Assembly: GCA_025201365.1 (NCBI GenBank)
Contig: JAIXMF010000008.1
Span: 124,001-188,000, forward strand
Direction: 5' to 3'
Origin: Syncephalis plumigaleata
Lineage: Eukaryota; Zoopagomycota; Zoopagomycetes; Zoopagales; Piptocephalidaceae
Length of the DNA: 64,000 bases
The notes beneath the pieces are model-generated. The model was given only the letters and a program-made list of their open reading frames with translations. It had not been told where the DNA came from and ran no database searches. The stretch's first letter is position 1, and each line of letters starts with the position of its first letter. The position numbers and the translations under genes were made by a program. This document shows positions 45,129 through 57,724 of this stretch, piece after piece.

Positions 45129-46570
45129 CGTGATATCTGTACAAACGATGTAGTATTACTATTATTACGCGTATGTGTGTGTTACTGGAGTATTAGGTGG
45201 AGTAGGGTATATGCATATATATATATATATATACGGAGGACAGCAATGCGATACGTCTTCCTCTCTCTCTCTACTTGTTATTATTTATATGTTTTTGCAC
45301 GTAATAGCTGGTGTTCTAATCAAATTAGTAATTGCTACCAATTAGTTACGTTTATGGCATTCTAGATTCCGATTGATATCGATTGTGCACGGAAGTATGG
45401 GAATAAAAGCTAATTAGCCATGAGTATTCTTTTGCATGGACACTCGGTGGCTATCGAGCATCGTCACTGTTGCCATTATCTTGGCTGATAGTATATTATA
45501 CAAAGTGTAGTATGGTTTAGAAATGTCCTATAAGGCTATGCTTACTACCGTATAGTCATCAATAATAGCATGGCATACATTTACGCTGGTAATTTCTACT
45601 TTGCTAGCAATGCTAGATCTATTCTTCAAGGTGGCGTGCTTAACAATTCCCATCAAAAGTAGATGGCGCTTTTCCTCTTTACTATTCCGGTCGATTCCTG
45701 AACATCACGACATTTATTGGGAGGAGTATAGCGACTTTGTTTGAATTACCATAAGTGGACGACTACTTCAACGATTTACTTGCAATATTCACAACCAACC
45801 AAAAGTAAGCATCTATCATCGACAATTCTAGTTCAGAATTGCTTGTGGACTATTATCCGTATCATTTTATTTTAGTAATGTTTAATCGGAACCACTTGCA
45901 GTATCTCAAAAGGCAAAGACGATAAAAGCGTAAAAAGGAAGTGAAAGACGGGTCACGGTCTACTATAGGAGCAATCCATTGGTGGAAATAGCCTAATTAC
46001 CATTTCTTGTATCTATGTGACGGCGCTTAAGCTGAACTCTACGGATCGTTCGCAATGGTTAGTACAAGGCCAATGGAAAAAATGCAGCCCACGAATCCTT
46101 TTTAATACGTGTCCGGCATTCCTTATATGTGATGTATTACTGATCTGGTAAGACGACGATAACTTATACGAGCAGCAGAGCATCGCTAATTTGCCCCACG
46201 GCATGAATGAATAATAAACGAGGATATATCGCGCAATAAATTTATTACACTTGTCATGCTTATTACTACGTAATCATGTACAATAATTTATTGAATATAC
46301 TAATAATACTAATAGGTTAGATGAATAATGATCGAATATGAAGTATATATATACTGTTGTTATTGATGATCATGATGATGCATCGATAATAATGGCGTGG
46401 TACTTGTCGGTGACCTTCCTCCAATGTGACTGTTGTTACTCCTCCGTTGCACTGGTTGTTGTTGTTGTTGTTGTGGTCGTAATGTTCGTGTGGTTGATGT
46501 GCCAACAGGTTCCATAAGGGCAAGTCGTTGAATATCAATTTGGCTATTGTCGTTATTTTCATTGTCGCCA
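45129..46570. other. Subtilase 5' flank and MscL 3' region
   Basis: 1.4 kb. The subtilase promoter side has a (TA)n run at 45215-45232 and a CTCTCTCTCT tract at 45260-45271. Between 45400 and 46250 nothing is recognisable. On the reverse strand, 46360-46570 continues an open, Gln-rich low-complexity frame out of phase with the MscL frame. It could be a C-terminal extension of MscL if a base is missing there. Confidence 0.4.
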
Positions 46571-47691
46571 TCAGTGCAGCGGTAATGATCGGAATCGTGG
46601 AGGCCAACGCTCGATTCGTTGTTCTTCGCGTCCATCAAGGAAACTGGTGCACATAGGACAGCGTATCGCTTTTTTACTAATCTCCTTTCTGCAGTACTTG
46701 CATCGTATCAACTTGTTGAAGATTGCTTCACGTTGGAATAGCTGGAATATACGGATGATGACGTATAAACAAAAAGAAATGAGGAAAAAATTGAGGAGTG
46801 TTTGTAGGAATCGACCATAATTCAATGTCACCGCTCCTGCTTCTTGTGCTTGCTCCGGCGTGTTAAACTCTTCCACGGTTATTGTACCATTCGTGCTGTT
46901 TAACAATTGAATTAGAGCAAATAACAATTGATAATGCTCCTTGTTAGCGTTATTATTGGTGTTGTGTAGATTATTTGATTGCGTCACAACACCGGGAGAT
47001 GGCGATGGATCTGGTTTACGTATGATAACAAAGTTATTGGCCAAGTTGGATCCTTTTTTATATTATAAATATTTATCATTAATGCTAATGGTTACTTTTT
47101 ATATTCAAATTACCTGTAAATACCCAAGTGGGGCAATAAAACATCATTTACCAATGAATCCACTACTCTATAATATGCTAGATTAATATATAATGAACTG
47201 ATCGCCATCCAGCAATGATTGCTTACTTGGTAAATACACCGGCAATAATCACACCTAGTTTACTATCAGTTAAGCGCGGTACATTCGTAGCTGTATCTAG
47301 TTTCGCCTCCATTACTTACCGATGGCCAATTCGATAACATTGCCTTGATCGATAAACTCCTAAAGTTGTAAATGGTTTAGCCAAATAGAATGAAATTGCA
47401 TGGTAAAAAAGGTATACATACGATAAACTCTTGCCATAATGAACGCGTATGCGAAATTACTTCCTCACCCGCATGTTGCACAGTATGTCCGGCTACTCGC
47501 AAGTGTTCACGTACTGAATTCCCGCCAGGAATGTCGGGTAATGCCAAGAAGCTAATTGGGCTTTTACTGCGAACTTGTTGCGAGTCGGGTGAACCATGAA
47601 CATCGCTTACCCGTTGCTCGCTCCTGGTCGTAGTGGCGGTGTCGCTATTACTGTTGCTACTACCACTACTGCCATTGATGATATGGTCCAT
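46571..47691 (-). CDS. MscL-type mechanosensitive channel with C-terminal zinc ribbon
   Basis: Exons (reverse strand): 47422-47691, 47320-47359, 47227-47254, 47124-47167 and 46571-47052; 287 residues in frame. The MscL signature is clear: SLWQEFIEFIDQGNVIELAIG, then VIIAGVFTKVVDSLVNDVLL (first helix) and GSNLANNFVIIRKP, then a second helix (FFLISFCLYVIIRIFQLF). The C-terminus carries a four-Cys zinc ribbon (CKYCRKEISKKAIRCPMC), as seen in other MscL proteins. The N-terminus is a Ser-rich extension. Exon 3 is 28 nt. The exon 4 donor (GTATTT) is weak but is the only one that keeps frame. It would release osmolytes under turgor stress; its membrane location is unknown. Confidence 0.85.
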
Positions 47692-47999
47692 ATTGTTGAA
47701 GTTAGTACAATAACATGCAAATGACGTGAAGTAGCCAAGAAATCGAAAAAGGAGAGCAATAGATTCGTGTAACCAATGGCAGACGATGAGACATCTTATT
47801 TAGATGGATGTACATGTTTGTTTGCTTATTGGTTTGTTGCTATGACAATTATTACATCATTATCATACCGCATGTGTTCAAAAGAAATCCATAGTGACAA
47901 TTCAAACTCTACATACAATGCCACTAATGACTATTAATCTAATTAAACAATAAAAGTTTTATTATTATTACTAGTGTTATGCCAGTAGTCTATGCTCTA
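47692..47999. promoter_or_regulatory. MscL 5' flank and second subtilase 3' flank
   Basis: 308 bp. A (TTTG)n patch lies near 47816-47835, with AATAAA-like words on both strands. No gene is seen. Confidence 0.4.
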
Positions 48000-50627
48000 T
48001 TAAGCATGCTTGATGTTGAAATTAGGCGAGCGCCATTCATCAAAGTCTTCTGGCTTGCTGGCATCGCCATACGGTCGTAGTGCCATTAGTTTGATGTAGT
48101 ACTTGCCATTGGGAACCTTCTTTGAGCCACTCTTGCTATTATTATCGGCTTTCGAGTAGGAACCATCCCATTCTTCGATATATAGCGGATTGAATACGTC
48201 ATTATGACCGAGCCATTGCGTGTTCTTCAATGGAATATTATCGACGAATGCGTTGGTGTCAGCGTTATAAACTTGAGCTTTAACTAGGCTAGATCCAAAA
48301 CCGAGTTCATACTTGAGCACGGGAGTATTGCCATTAGCAAGTGTAAATGTATCAACTGGATTATTAAGAGCGGCATCCTTAACAGTAATCAGGGGGAATG
48401 TCTTGGTGGGTCGTAAAACGTGGACATCACGAAAATTACCCTTGACACCGAGATACGGGACATGAACAGCTTCAGATGAAGGTGTCTTGCCAGTATTGGC
48501 AGCTGGATCAATAACGATATACCCGGAAAAGATCCAAAGTTGACTTTCCGCAAGTTTAGCCGGTTGAGTGATGCTAATCTTCACCTCTACGGTCTTCTTG
48601 GGTTCTACCACAACGCTATTGCTATCGAAGGTGACAATGGCCGATTCATCATTAAGTTCCGGCGTGACTGGCGCACGACCCGCGTCATCAAGTCCACGTA
48701 CCGAGACAGCTGGCTTATGCATGATAGTGTACGTACGCTTAGCGGTACCATTATTTGTAATTTTGATGACTTGCGTTTGTGTGTTATCCTTTGGATTGAC
48801 ACGGTGTTGCGTGTCATTTAAAGTGATACGAGATGGCTTGACATTGAGTGCACCGTTGATGGCTTGATACACGTCAATGAGACCGGCACCCTGTAGAGCC
48901 ACCGAGGCAATACGCTTGTTATCCGAGGTGTCGGCGGCAGGACGAGCGTTGTTTTGGAATGCCTCGCGCATTAATTGTCGATCGACCGTTTTAGTTGAGC
49001 CACCGGCACTCTTGGCTTGCAAGTATAACGCGATAGATCCCGAGGTGTACGCGGAGGCCATTGAAGTGCCACTCATTGTCCTACTGCCAGTGTCGGCATT
49101 AAGGAAGGTGGAGTGCATGAGGGTGCCTGGTGCACCAAGATCAGGCTTCATTTCCGCACGAGGACCTGGTCCCCATCCCGAGAAATTGGCAACACGACTG
49201 GAGTTGGGATCGACAAAGTCCTCTTGCTTTGAATTGAACGTTAACTTAACGGGACCGGCCTTAATTAGCTTGAGAATGTACTCGCCGTGTGATTGCTCGA
49301 TACCCGCAAATGGGAACTTGTCACCAGAGCCGAAGTTAGGATCGAATGGAATGACGCCAAATGAATCGTTGTAGATCACGGCACCGATTGCACCTGCAGC
49401 CTCGGCATTCAACAGCTTATACCTGTAGTGGCAGCCTCCATTCTTGATAAGCACTAGTTTCTTTGTCAAACTGGTCTTAATAGGATTGCATCCAAACTCG
49501 TTACCGGCCTCGAGAGCTACGATCTGGGTGTCAACGATGCCTATCGGTTTCATGTCAAATGCCCATGATGTATACGGGATTTTACGTGTGCTGTCACCGG
49601 CAATCGATATGGTGTAAGCGCGGTATTTCGCCGTTTGAAAGGCGGCTACAGCGTAGGCATTTGGCGCTATGGCTGGAGATAGTCCCTCCCATATGCCACC
49701 GGCGGCCACATTGCCCATGGAGGCGACTATGATGACGCCACGGCTAGCAAGACGCTCGGTTATTACGCCTGTCACGCTTTCGGGCCAATTTCGGTTGAAG
49801 CCCAGTGACAGATTAATGACATCCATGCCGTCTATAGCCGCACGATCCATGGCCTTTGCCACGATATCCTCCTCGCCCTGTTTAAAACAGCTGGCAACTC
49901 GGTAAGCGCCAAGTGTTGCACTAGGCGCGACACCAACAAATGTCGCATTACGCGCAGCGATAAGCCCTGCCACATGCGTGCCGTGGCCAATACAATCCTT
50001 TGGATCCTTGTCTTCGACGGGTAATGTCATGTCATTGTAAGCATCACCGACGAAATCATAACCGTAGGCAACTTTGTTACCAGGTCCAAACTTGCCACCA
50101 AGCGCTGGATGAGTATAATCGATACCAGTATCAATTATACCAATCTTAACGCCCTGCCCGTCTATCTTCTTCTCGTGCAAAGCGTCAACACCGGTCATGG
50201 AATGGTAAAACGGGAATGCATCGCCCGGTGTTGCGTCGACGGCAGCCAGACGAGCCTCGGATCCAGCGTGTAATGGCAATACACGTTTGACTTGGGGTAG
50301 CTTGGAGATTTTACCGATATGGCCGTTGTCAACATCAATACTGATCGAGTTCATGGTATGGGTAAGTGAGCCACGTTCACGCAATGGAATGTTCATCAGT
50401 CTAATTGTCTTGCGTAGCTGTTCTTGCTCGATGGTAACGCCGGCCGTACCTGGCTCCTCATGCAATTCGACCATAAAAGCATTGGGGAGAATCTTGTGAC
50501 TGTCTTGTCCTGCTGGGACGGTAACGGGTTTGTCGAATGCAGTTGGCTGGCCTTGAGCTGCTGCATTGGCGGTAGCAAATACCAAAAGTGAAGTCGCAAG
50601 CAGTAATGACTTTAGAGTGGAATGCAT
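48000..50627 (-). CDS. Secreted subtilisin-like serine protease (S8), 875 aa
   Basis: Single-exon gene. Signal peptide at residues 1-25 (LLLATSLLVFATANAAA), then an I9-like propeptide (ILPNAFMVELHEEPG). The triad is Asp around 165 (GIIDTGIDYTHPALGG), His around 214 (CIGHGTHVAGLIA) and Ser around 519 (MSGTSMASAYTSG). A PA domain spans about 330-440, and an Fn3-like segment follows the catalytic domain. It has the same architecture as the 976-residue subtilase at 42198-45128 but clearly diverged sequence, so it is an old duplicate or an independent family member. The frame is intact. The C-terminal region (RLFTYRP in the other protein, KLMALRPYGD here) is conserved between the two. Confidence 0.95.
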   Translation of the reverse strand: MHSTLKSLLLATSLLVFATANAAAQGQPTAFDKPVTVPAGQDSHKILPNAFMVELHEEPGTAGVTIEQEQLRKTIRLMNIPLRERGSLTHTMNSISIDVDNGHIGKISKLPQVKRVLPLHAGSEARLAAVDATPGDAFPFYHSMTGVDALHEKKIDGQGVKIGIIDTGIDYTHPALGGKFGPGNKVAYGYDFVGDAYNDMTLPVEDKDPKDCIGHGTHVAGLIAARNATFVGVAPSATLGAYRVASCFKQGEEDIVAKAMDRAAIDGMDVINLSLGFNRNWPESVTGVITERLASRGVIIVASMGNVAAGGIWEGLSPAIAPNAYAVAAFQTAKYRAYTISIAGDSTRKIPYTSWAFDMKPIGIVDTQIVALEAGNEFGCNPIKTSLTKKLVLIKNGGCHYRYKLLNAEAAGAIGAVIYNDSFGVIPFDPNFGSGDKFPFAGIEQSHGEYILKLIKAGPVKLTFNSKQEDFVDPNSSRVANFSGWGPGPRAEMKPDLGAPGTLMHSTFLNADTGSRTMSGTSMASAYTSGSIALYLQAKSAGGSTKTVDRQLMREAFQNNARPAADTSDNKRIASVALQGAGLIDVYQAINGALNVKPSRITLNDTQHRVNPKDNTQTQVIKITNNGTAKRTYTIMHKPAVSVRGLDDAGRAPVTPELNDESAIVTFDSNSVVVEPKKTVEVKISITQPAKLAESQLWIFSGYIVIDPAANTGKTPSSEAVHVPYLGVKGNFRDVHVLRPTKTFPLITVKDAALNNPVDTFTLANGNTPVLKYELGFGSSLVKAQVYNADTNAFVDNIPLKNTQWLGHNDVFNPLYIEEWDGSYSKADNNSKSGSKKVPNGKYYIKLMALRPYGDASKPEDFDEWRSPNFNIKHA

Positions 50628-52148
50628 ACTCGAATGAGGGGATGCTAGATAATCAATAAAGAATAATTTGATTGAGGATAGATGGTTCTATAGAGTGCAA
50701 AAAGTGCAGTAGAGTATAGAGTGTAGTAGTATAGATGTAGTGGTAAGTTAATGATGCTGGCTAGTAACAAACACGGCTATTTACCAATCATTTAAATAGC
50801 ATTTGTTGCCAAGTGAATTAGCAAGGTACATAGGCGGTAAGTATGTTCCAGTGTTCTGGAACGCCTTTTCCTAATAAACAGGTTTTCAACTTCCAATGCC
50901 TGATGGCAACTTGATTTGCAATCATGCCGATATCTGTGCTACATAATAATAAATATACGCTTTATTCATTCGTATGAATTGCGATAATAATATAAATAAT
51001 ATGAATAATATATGAGTATGAATATGAATAATATGTATATATTTGCTTTTTATTAGTTAAAATGTAAAGTAATATTATTATACTAGTAAAACTGAAATAG
51101 AACGCATGATCTAGTAAGATCTATATTGTTAAGGCCTTTATCGTTCTATTATTACGACTGTGTATGAACGATCTCGCCCTATTCCTTAGGCATTTCCCCA
51201 ATTATACAACTGGTTATTGGTAATCATGTTGTACCATTATTGCAATAAGTCCATCCATACAATATGTTGGTAGGTATTTTGCTCTGCGTCAACGGTCCAA
51301 GGTTATGCATGTAAAAATAGACCATAACGGCAATGATGCAATGGTGTTATCGATGTTAGTATCGTATTGTCAACTTGTTATTTGACATCATGCTATTTCG
51401 TTCCTTTTCTCTTTTTGCCATCCATACAAATTAGACAAATTACAGTAGTCAATGAATACTTGTTGTTCCAGGCTTTATTATGCATAGACGAGAACTGGCT
51501 AGCCACGACTACGATGAGTACTTTGATGATGGTGAACTTGACTCGATGATACTCATTATCGGTATGCTATTATTAGTTTGAAATAATCATGGCATATGAA
51601 GTAAAGAGATTTACGGTAATCGAGTGCATAAAGTGCTATGTAAAAGCAACTTTGCATGTATTCCTCTACATAGTAGCACAATAACAATAGCTGTAATAAT
51701 GATGAGAAATCAAGTTGTAGCTTGGTAGGTGAATATCGATAATTGATATCATCATAGTAATATGTACTTTGAAATGTGACTGATAATTCGAGCATCACTG
51801 ACAAGCAAGCAATGATGCTGAATTCCTCTCTTGTAACAATAATCGCTCTATCCGCTTCTCTTCCCTTTTTTATTTTCATTTTCCTCTTTCGCATTCTTTG
51901 TTTTGTTACTGCTGGCTAATTAATCGTTCGGTTACCTGGTGTTTTATATAACACATCAGCCTACGGCCGATTGCACCTGATCTATTGATCTAGTCGCTTT
52001 CTCTCGTTCTCTTGATTGATTGTCGGTTAATATTACAAATCATAGTGAGGTACTAGTGTAGTTGCAGTAGTGAGGGTGACAGTGAATCGTGCACGCGCGA
52101 GAGATCTGTTTAGCACATTATTCCTTCACTTGGAATAGTCGTATAGAT
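50628..52148. promoter_or_regulatory. Divergent upstream region, subtilase / cyclin
   Basis: 1.5 kb between two opposite start codons. It contains (TATGAA)-like AT repeats at 50990-51045 and a CTCTCGTTCTCTTG tract at 52001-52014 on the cyclin side. Short frames are present without domain content. No gene is supported. Confidence 0.4.
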
Positions 52149-53653
52149 ATGACGGCAGCTCATCTGACTGGCACATCCACCACCATGATCTCTCAGGAGA
52201 CAGTAGTAGCAACAACAGCAAGTACAGCAACCGCAGCAACCACAATGGCAGTAGCAGCAACGGCATCTAACGGAAGTAGTACGAATGTTCTCTCTCCTGC
52301 CGCATCGTCTTCCATGTCATCACCATCGTCTACTGCCCCTTCAACTTTGCCAATGGTGGATTTCATGCCAGCTGCCGCTAATACCTGGTTATTCCCTCGC
52401 GAAGAACTGGAGAGAACACCTTCTTCTGAGGATCATATATCGCTGGCCGAGGAATTATCCCTGCGATCTAAAGCATGTGCCATGATATTCTCTGTTGGAT
52501 TATGATGGGATTGTAAGTAAATATATGGATTCATAAATTGTTTATTTATATATATCTGCTATTATTGCTAGACCACAAGTAGTACTGGCCACTGCCTGTG
52601 CCTATTTGCATCGATTCTATATGACACGATCGCTAAAGGATTTTCAATGTCTTGTAAGTTGTACTTCATTAATGTTAATTTATTCCTACAATGCAAGAAA
52701 GGAACACGACGAATAATGATAATATATATGAAACAATAATAGGAGATGGCTGCCACGGCACTATGGGTTGCAACTAAGGTTGAGGAGCAAACACGTCGTC
52801 TCGATGAGTTCGCTAAAGCTTGTGTATGTAAAGCGATGAAAGCCACATCAGCTAGTGATCGTGTAAGTGTAGCATACCGAGTTAATGGTGGAATACCAAC
52901 TCAAGGCCATTTGTTCCATTTTACAGGAGCGTGACAAATGGTGTAATGTTGTAGTTTACGGGGAGGCGGCATTACTCGAGGCCATCTGTTTCGACTTGGT
53001 AGTTGAGCATCCCTATGTACATTTACTGTTATTTGTACAAGAGCATAAAGGTAACTACTAAAAAGCAACGCACCAAGCTATATGCTGCGCCACTCTACTC
53101 GTTATCACTTTGTATATTCTAACGATTCATCAGTTCCCGATCAAATATCACACGCGGCCTGGGCTTTCTTAAATGAATCGTAAGTAATTATCTAAATGAT
53201 GATCATTTATAATCTAGCATACTAGACGCATTTTGTATTGCTATTATCGCTATTGCTATTGCTATATTTCCTTTACTTTTGACGATAAAATCGATTATTG
53301 ATCAATCTATTATATATATATATCAATCAGTCTACGTTCGCCGCTCTGTGTCCTTTATCCACCGAATACCATTGCAGCGGCTGCTCTACACGCAGCGGGT
53401 CTACGAGTAGGTGTACTGGGTCGGGTATCGCCGGATGGACCTGAATGGTGGCAACTTATGGGTGTACCCCTTGCCGATGTAGAAGGTAGGTAGCATCAAT
53501 TCTATGGCTCTAATGCTATAGTGACGATTGTCATTCGATCTCTCGTGATATTGACCGCGACATCATTGCTAATACCTAGAAGCTGTACTTATGATGGTAG
53601 AGGAGTCGGTTCGCATTGAGAAGACTAACAAACAGTCAAACAATAAAGAGTAA
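52149..53653 (+). CDS. Cyclin K/T-like regulatory subunit (transcriptional CDK partner)
   Basis: Exons: 52149-52512, 52572-52653, 52743-52862, 52927-53050, 53134-53179, 53331-53485 and 53580-53653; about 321 residues. A Thr/Ala/Ser-rich N-terminus precedes the cyclin box: WLFPREELERTPSS, LRSKACAMIFSVGL, VVLATACAYLHRFYM, TALWVATKVEEQTRRLDE, then a second fold (EAICFDLVVEHPYVHLL, LYPPNTIAAAALHAAGL). This pattern fits cyclins of the K/T/Ctk2/Pch1 class, which bind CDK9/CDK12-type kinases that phosphorylate RNA polymerase II. A one-base slip at about 52500 is mended by reading TTAATG for TTATG, which restores VGLMMGLPQVV. Confidence 0.82.
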
Positions 53654-53683
53654 TATTTGCATTTATTAATTATACTATCGCTT

Positions 53684-54269
53684 TCATTCATTCAAGTAAT
53701 TCACGCTAATTGATCGTAGTCTTAGTAGTAGATGATGTCGTTCTAGTTGTTTAGCATCATCATCACCATCATCATCATCGTTGTTGTTATTATTCGAACT
53801 ATTCGTCGTCGATACATTCTTGTTTGTTACTTTCAAAGATGATTTACACGGTGTAGTGGTGGCAAAGAATGGCGATGTAGTTTGCGTGACAATTGTCTTT
53901 TTTACAGATGATCTTACAGAGGTGGTGCGTTTCGTTGGTTTTACAATAGATTTTGGCGAGTTACAATGATGATTGGCACCTTTAGTGCGTGTAGGTGTTG
54001 CATGCACGTCTTTAGCAATTGTGCCAGTTGTTTTCGTTCACGAATGGATCGTTCAATACTATCAGTAATAGCGGAACTGGGTGTAGATGTAGTAGTAGAA
54101 GATATGATGTCTTTATCATATTAACGACGAGTTAGTTGAATCTAGTATTATTAATGATTATCATTGTATAGTAATTAATATACTTACATTAGTTACACGT
54201 AAGCTACGATTTGTCTTTAGTAGTTTCATTCGATCATTAATGGTCGACTTGGTTCGGATATCGTCGACT
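53684..54269 (-). CDS. Probable C-terminal extension exons of the UBE2T-like gene, unsure
   Basis: Two protein-like blocks lie downstream of the E2 stop codon: about 54190-54270 (DDIRTKSTINDRMKLLKTNR, followed by a good GTAAGT donor at 54187) and 53684-54100 (SIERSIRERKQLAQLLK, then TPTRTKGANHHCNSPKSIVK and an Asn/Asp-rich end). Their composition and donor suggest they belong to the same transcript as the E2. They do not join in frame without at least one missing base. They could instead be a separate small gene. They are listed so the region is not read as empty. Confidence 0.3.
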
Positions 54270-55308
<1,039 letters not shown>

Positions 55309-57724
55309 TGTTGACTATATGTATATAACAAATACGACTAGTATCACTACTACTACTACTAAAGATAAATAATGGTATCGATAAACTTTAGGAGATAAAC
55401 ATTCGAAAGAGAACGATTTATTATAATTTAGATTATCAAATCAAATATGAACTCATCATCATCATCATCATCATATTGATATTCGGTAATACGCGTATAT
55501 ACATATATATATATATGTAGATTGATAGATAGAGTATGTCATGCATAGACCATGATAGATAGTAAATAGTAGAGCTGAGCTGTACACAGAATGAATGAAT
55601 GAATGAATGACAGTATACGCATACACGCTAACGAGCCAAGCGTAAGATCACGCTACTGGGAATGCACCAGTCAGCGATAAGTATGGAACCAGTTGTGTGC
55701 ATGGCAACTCTGCGCAAGCATAGATTATCATTCACCGCATTTACAATACAATGGAATGATGATGATGCTGCTGCTGATAATGTGATGATGATAATGGTGC
55801 TTGCCCATTCTATGTATACCCATAATGCAACTCGTTCTAGACTTGTTCTAGCTTACAAGTAATCTTTACATGATGTGCATAACTCGTACAATAAATACAA
55901 TGCCTCATTATTAGTGCCAGTATCAATGATATATTACCATTGTTTCTTTTTTTCTTATATATTTTTCTCGTTCACTCCAAGTTACCTTTTTTTAGTGCTA
56001 ACTATTGGTGCAACCGTAGTGGCAATAGCAGTAATCCGGTTTGACAGTGGATTGACTCGTTTGTACTAATCCTTTTATACACTTCGCATCATTAATGTCG
56101 GAAAACACATCCTGCTTATCCCTTTTTTTCGCTCTCACCTATCAATACCGCAGTTACCACTACCACTACCACTACACTACCACTACTACTACTACTAATA
56201 TCATTGCTAGCACTACTATCAACCCTGTCAATATTTATTACTATTACTGTTACTATACTAATATAAGGTGGTTATTTAGTGATAAGAGAATTGTATCAAC
56301 AGCAGTTTCATACCCTTTCTGCCTAGTTACTCTTTCTCTCCTTCTCTCCTTCCTTCTTGCTCTCCCTCACTCTATTTATCTATCTATTCTGTTCTCTCTC
56401 TCTCTCTCTCTCCATATCCCGCTGTAAACTAAAGACACCAACAACAACAACGACATTTACCTGGTTTTGTCGTGATAGTTTGCGGTTATTGCGGTATTCT
56501 GAATAGGAGCTTAAACGGACACTAAGGAATTCAATAACCGCCTCCCTTTGCACTAACTGTGGATTGTGTACACTCGACTATTCCATATACAAAGCCAAGC
56601 CAAGCAAAGTTAAAAGTAATATACTGCTTGTAAACACAATTCCACCGTAGACTTTCTTAGATGGTGCTATGCTTGATTCTTTGAATTACAGGTACGTACT
56701 AAGGAAATATCGCTATATATATATATTGTGAGTGAGTGAGGTGAGCGTATCATGATGGAGATGATGATGGTATTGATGATGGTGACTTGCTCAACCCTTA
56801 CTCCTTATGTTTTAAACGAGAATAAGGTGTGGCTACCATCAATGGTGGTATAACTAAACGAGATACATGCTTTTACTATTTGATTTTCCCCTTTATATTG
56901 AAGCAATCAAGCAATCAATCTGCTTTAATATACAGCTTACTAATACTACTACTATTATCATTATTATTATATAGATACGCCAAGTATATACCCTTCTTAT
57001 TTTCTAATATTGATAGTTATTTATATAATCAATACAGCTATATTTATATTGATTGATTGTTCCATTTATTATAATTAGGTAAGTGATCACGGGTTTGCAT
57101 TACTATTATCGTTGCACTTGTTGTTGCTGCTGCTATTACTGTCATTATGTCAGCATAGAGATGACTTTGTATATTTCATGATGCAACGATGATGAAAATC
57201 ATTGGACCAATGGCTGGTGATACAACGCCATAGTCATTATAATCATGGTAACAGTCATGGTTACCGTGCTTGTGCTTTTGTGGATATACCTATTGCTTCT
57301 ATTACATATCAATATCAATACACCTATCTATATATCTATATAGCATTCGTTGCTTAATAATTCACTTATCATCGCAACCGGTTATTCTAATGAAAAATAA
57401 TTAGTCGGTAACAGATGCTAGGTGTGGTGCGGTTTCTATGGCATAGGCATGGCTAGTAGTTGGCATATTATCTTGCTTGAAACTAGCGTATGCTTGCTTA
57501 TTATTTGTTATGTCATTGCTTTGCAACGAAGAATGCTCAATCTCTTGCATTTCATCCTAGAATCATTGCTATTGCAAGTGACGGGGTACACGATTCATTA
57601 CTAATCCTATTCCTCTTCTTTGTCTTCATCTTCGTCTTCTTAATCCCTCCTACCGTTTATAGTATTGCCCATTTATCCGTCAAATTAATTCTATTGTCGA
57701 TCGCTTACCGACATATAGACCGGT
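55309..57724. promoter_or_regulatory. 2.4-kb divergent upstream region, UBE2T-like / chitin synthase
   Basis: No gene seen. It holds (CAT)n at 55455-55473, (TA)n at 55500-55517, a (GAAT)n run at 55590-55611, a (CTACCA)n/(CTA)n run at 56155-56200, and a long pyrimidine tract on the chitin synthase strand at 56330-56415. CT-rich tracts are common in fungal promoters, so the last is the best promoter candidate. GTAAGT at about 57080 and GTACGT at about 56692 may be donors of leader introns. Confidence 0.45.

Noticed and set aside
46013-46204. 63-codon reverse-strand frame upstream of the first subtilase
   Set aside because: No domain and no codon-use signal. It lies in otherwise featureless intergenic DNA.
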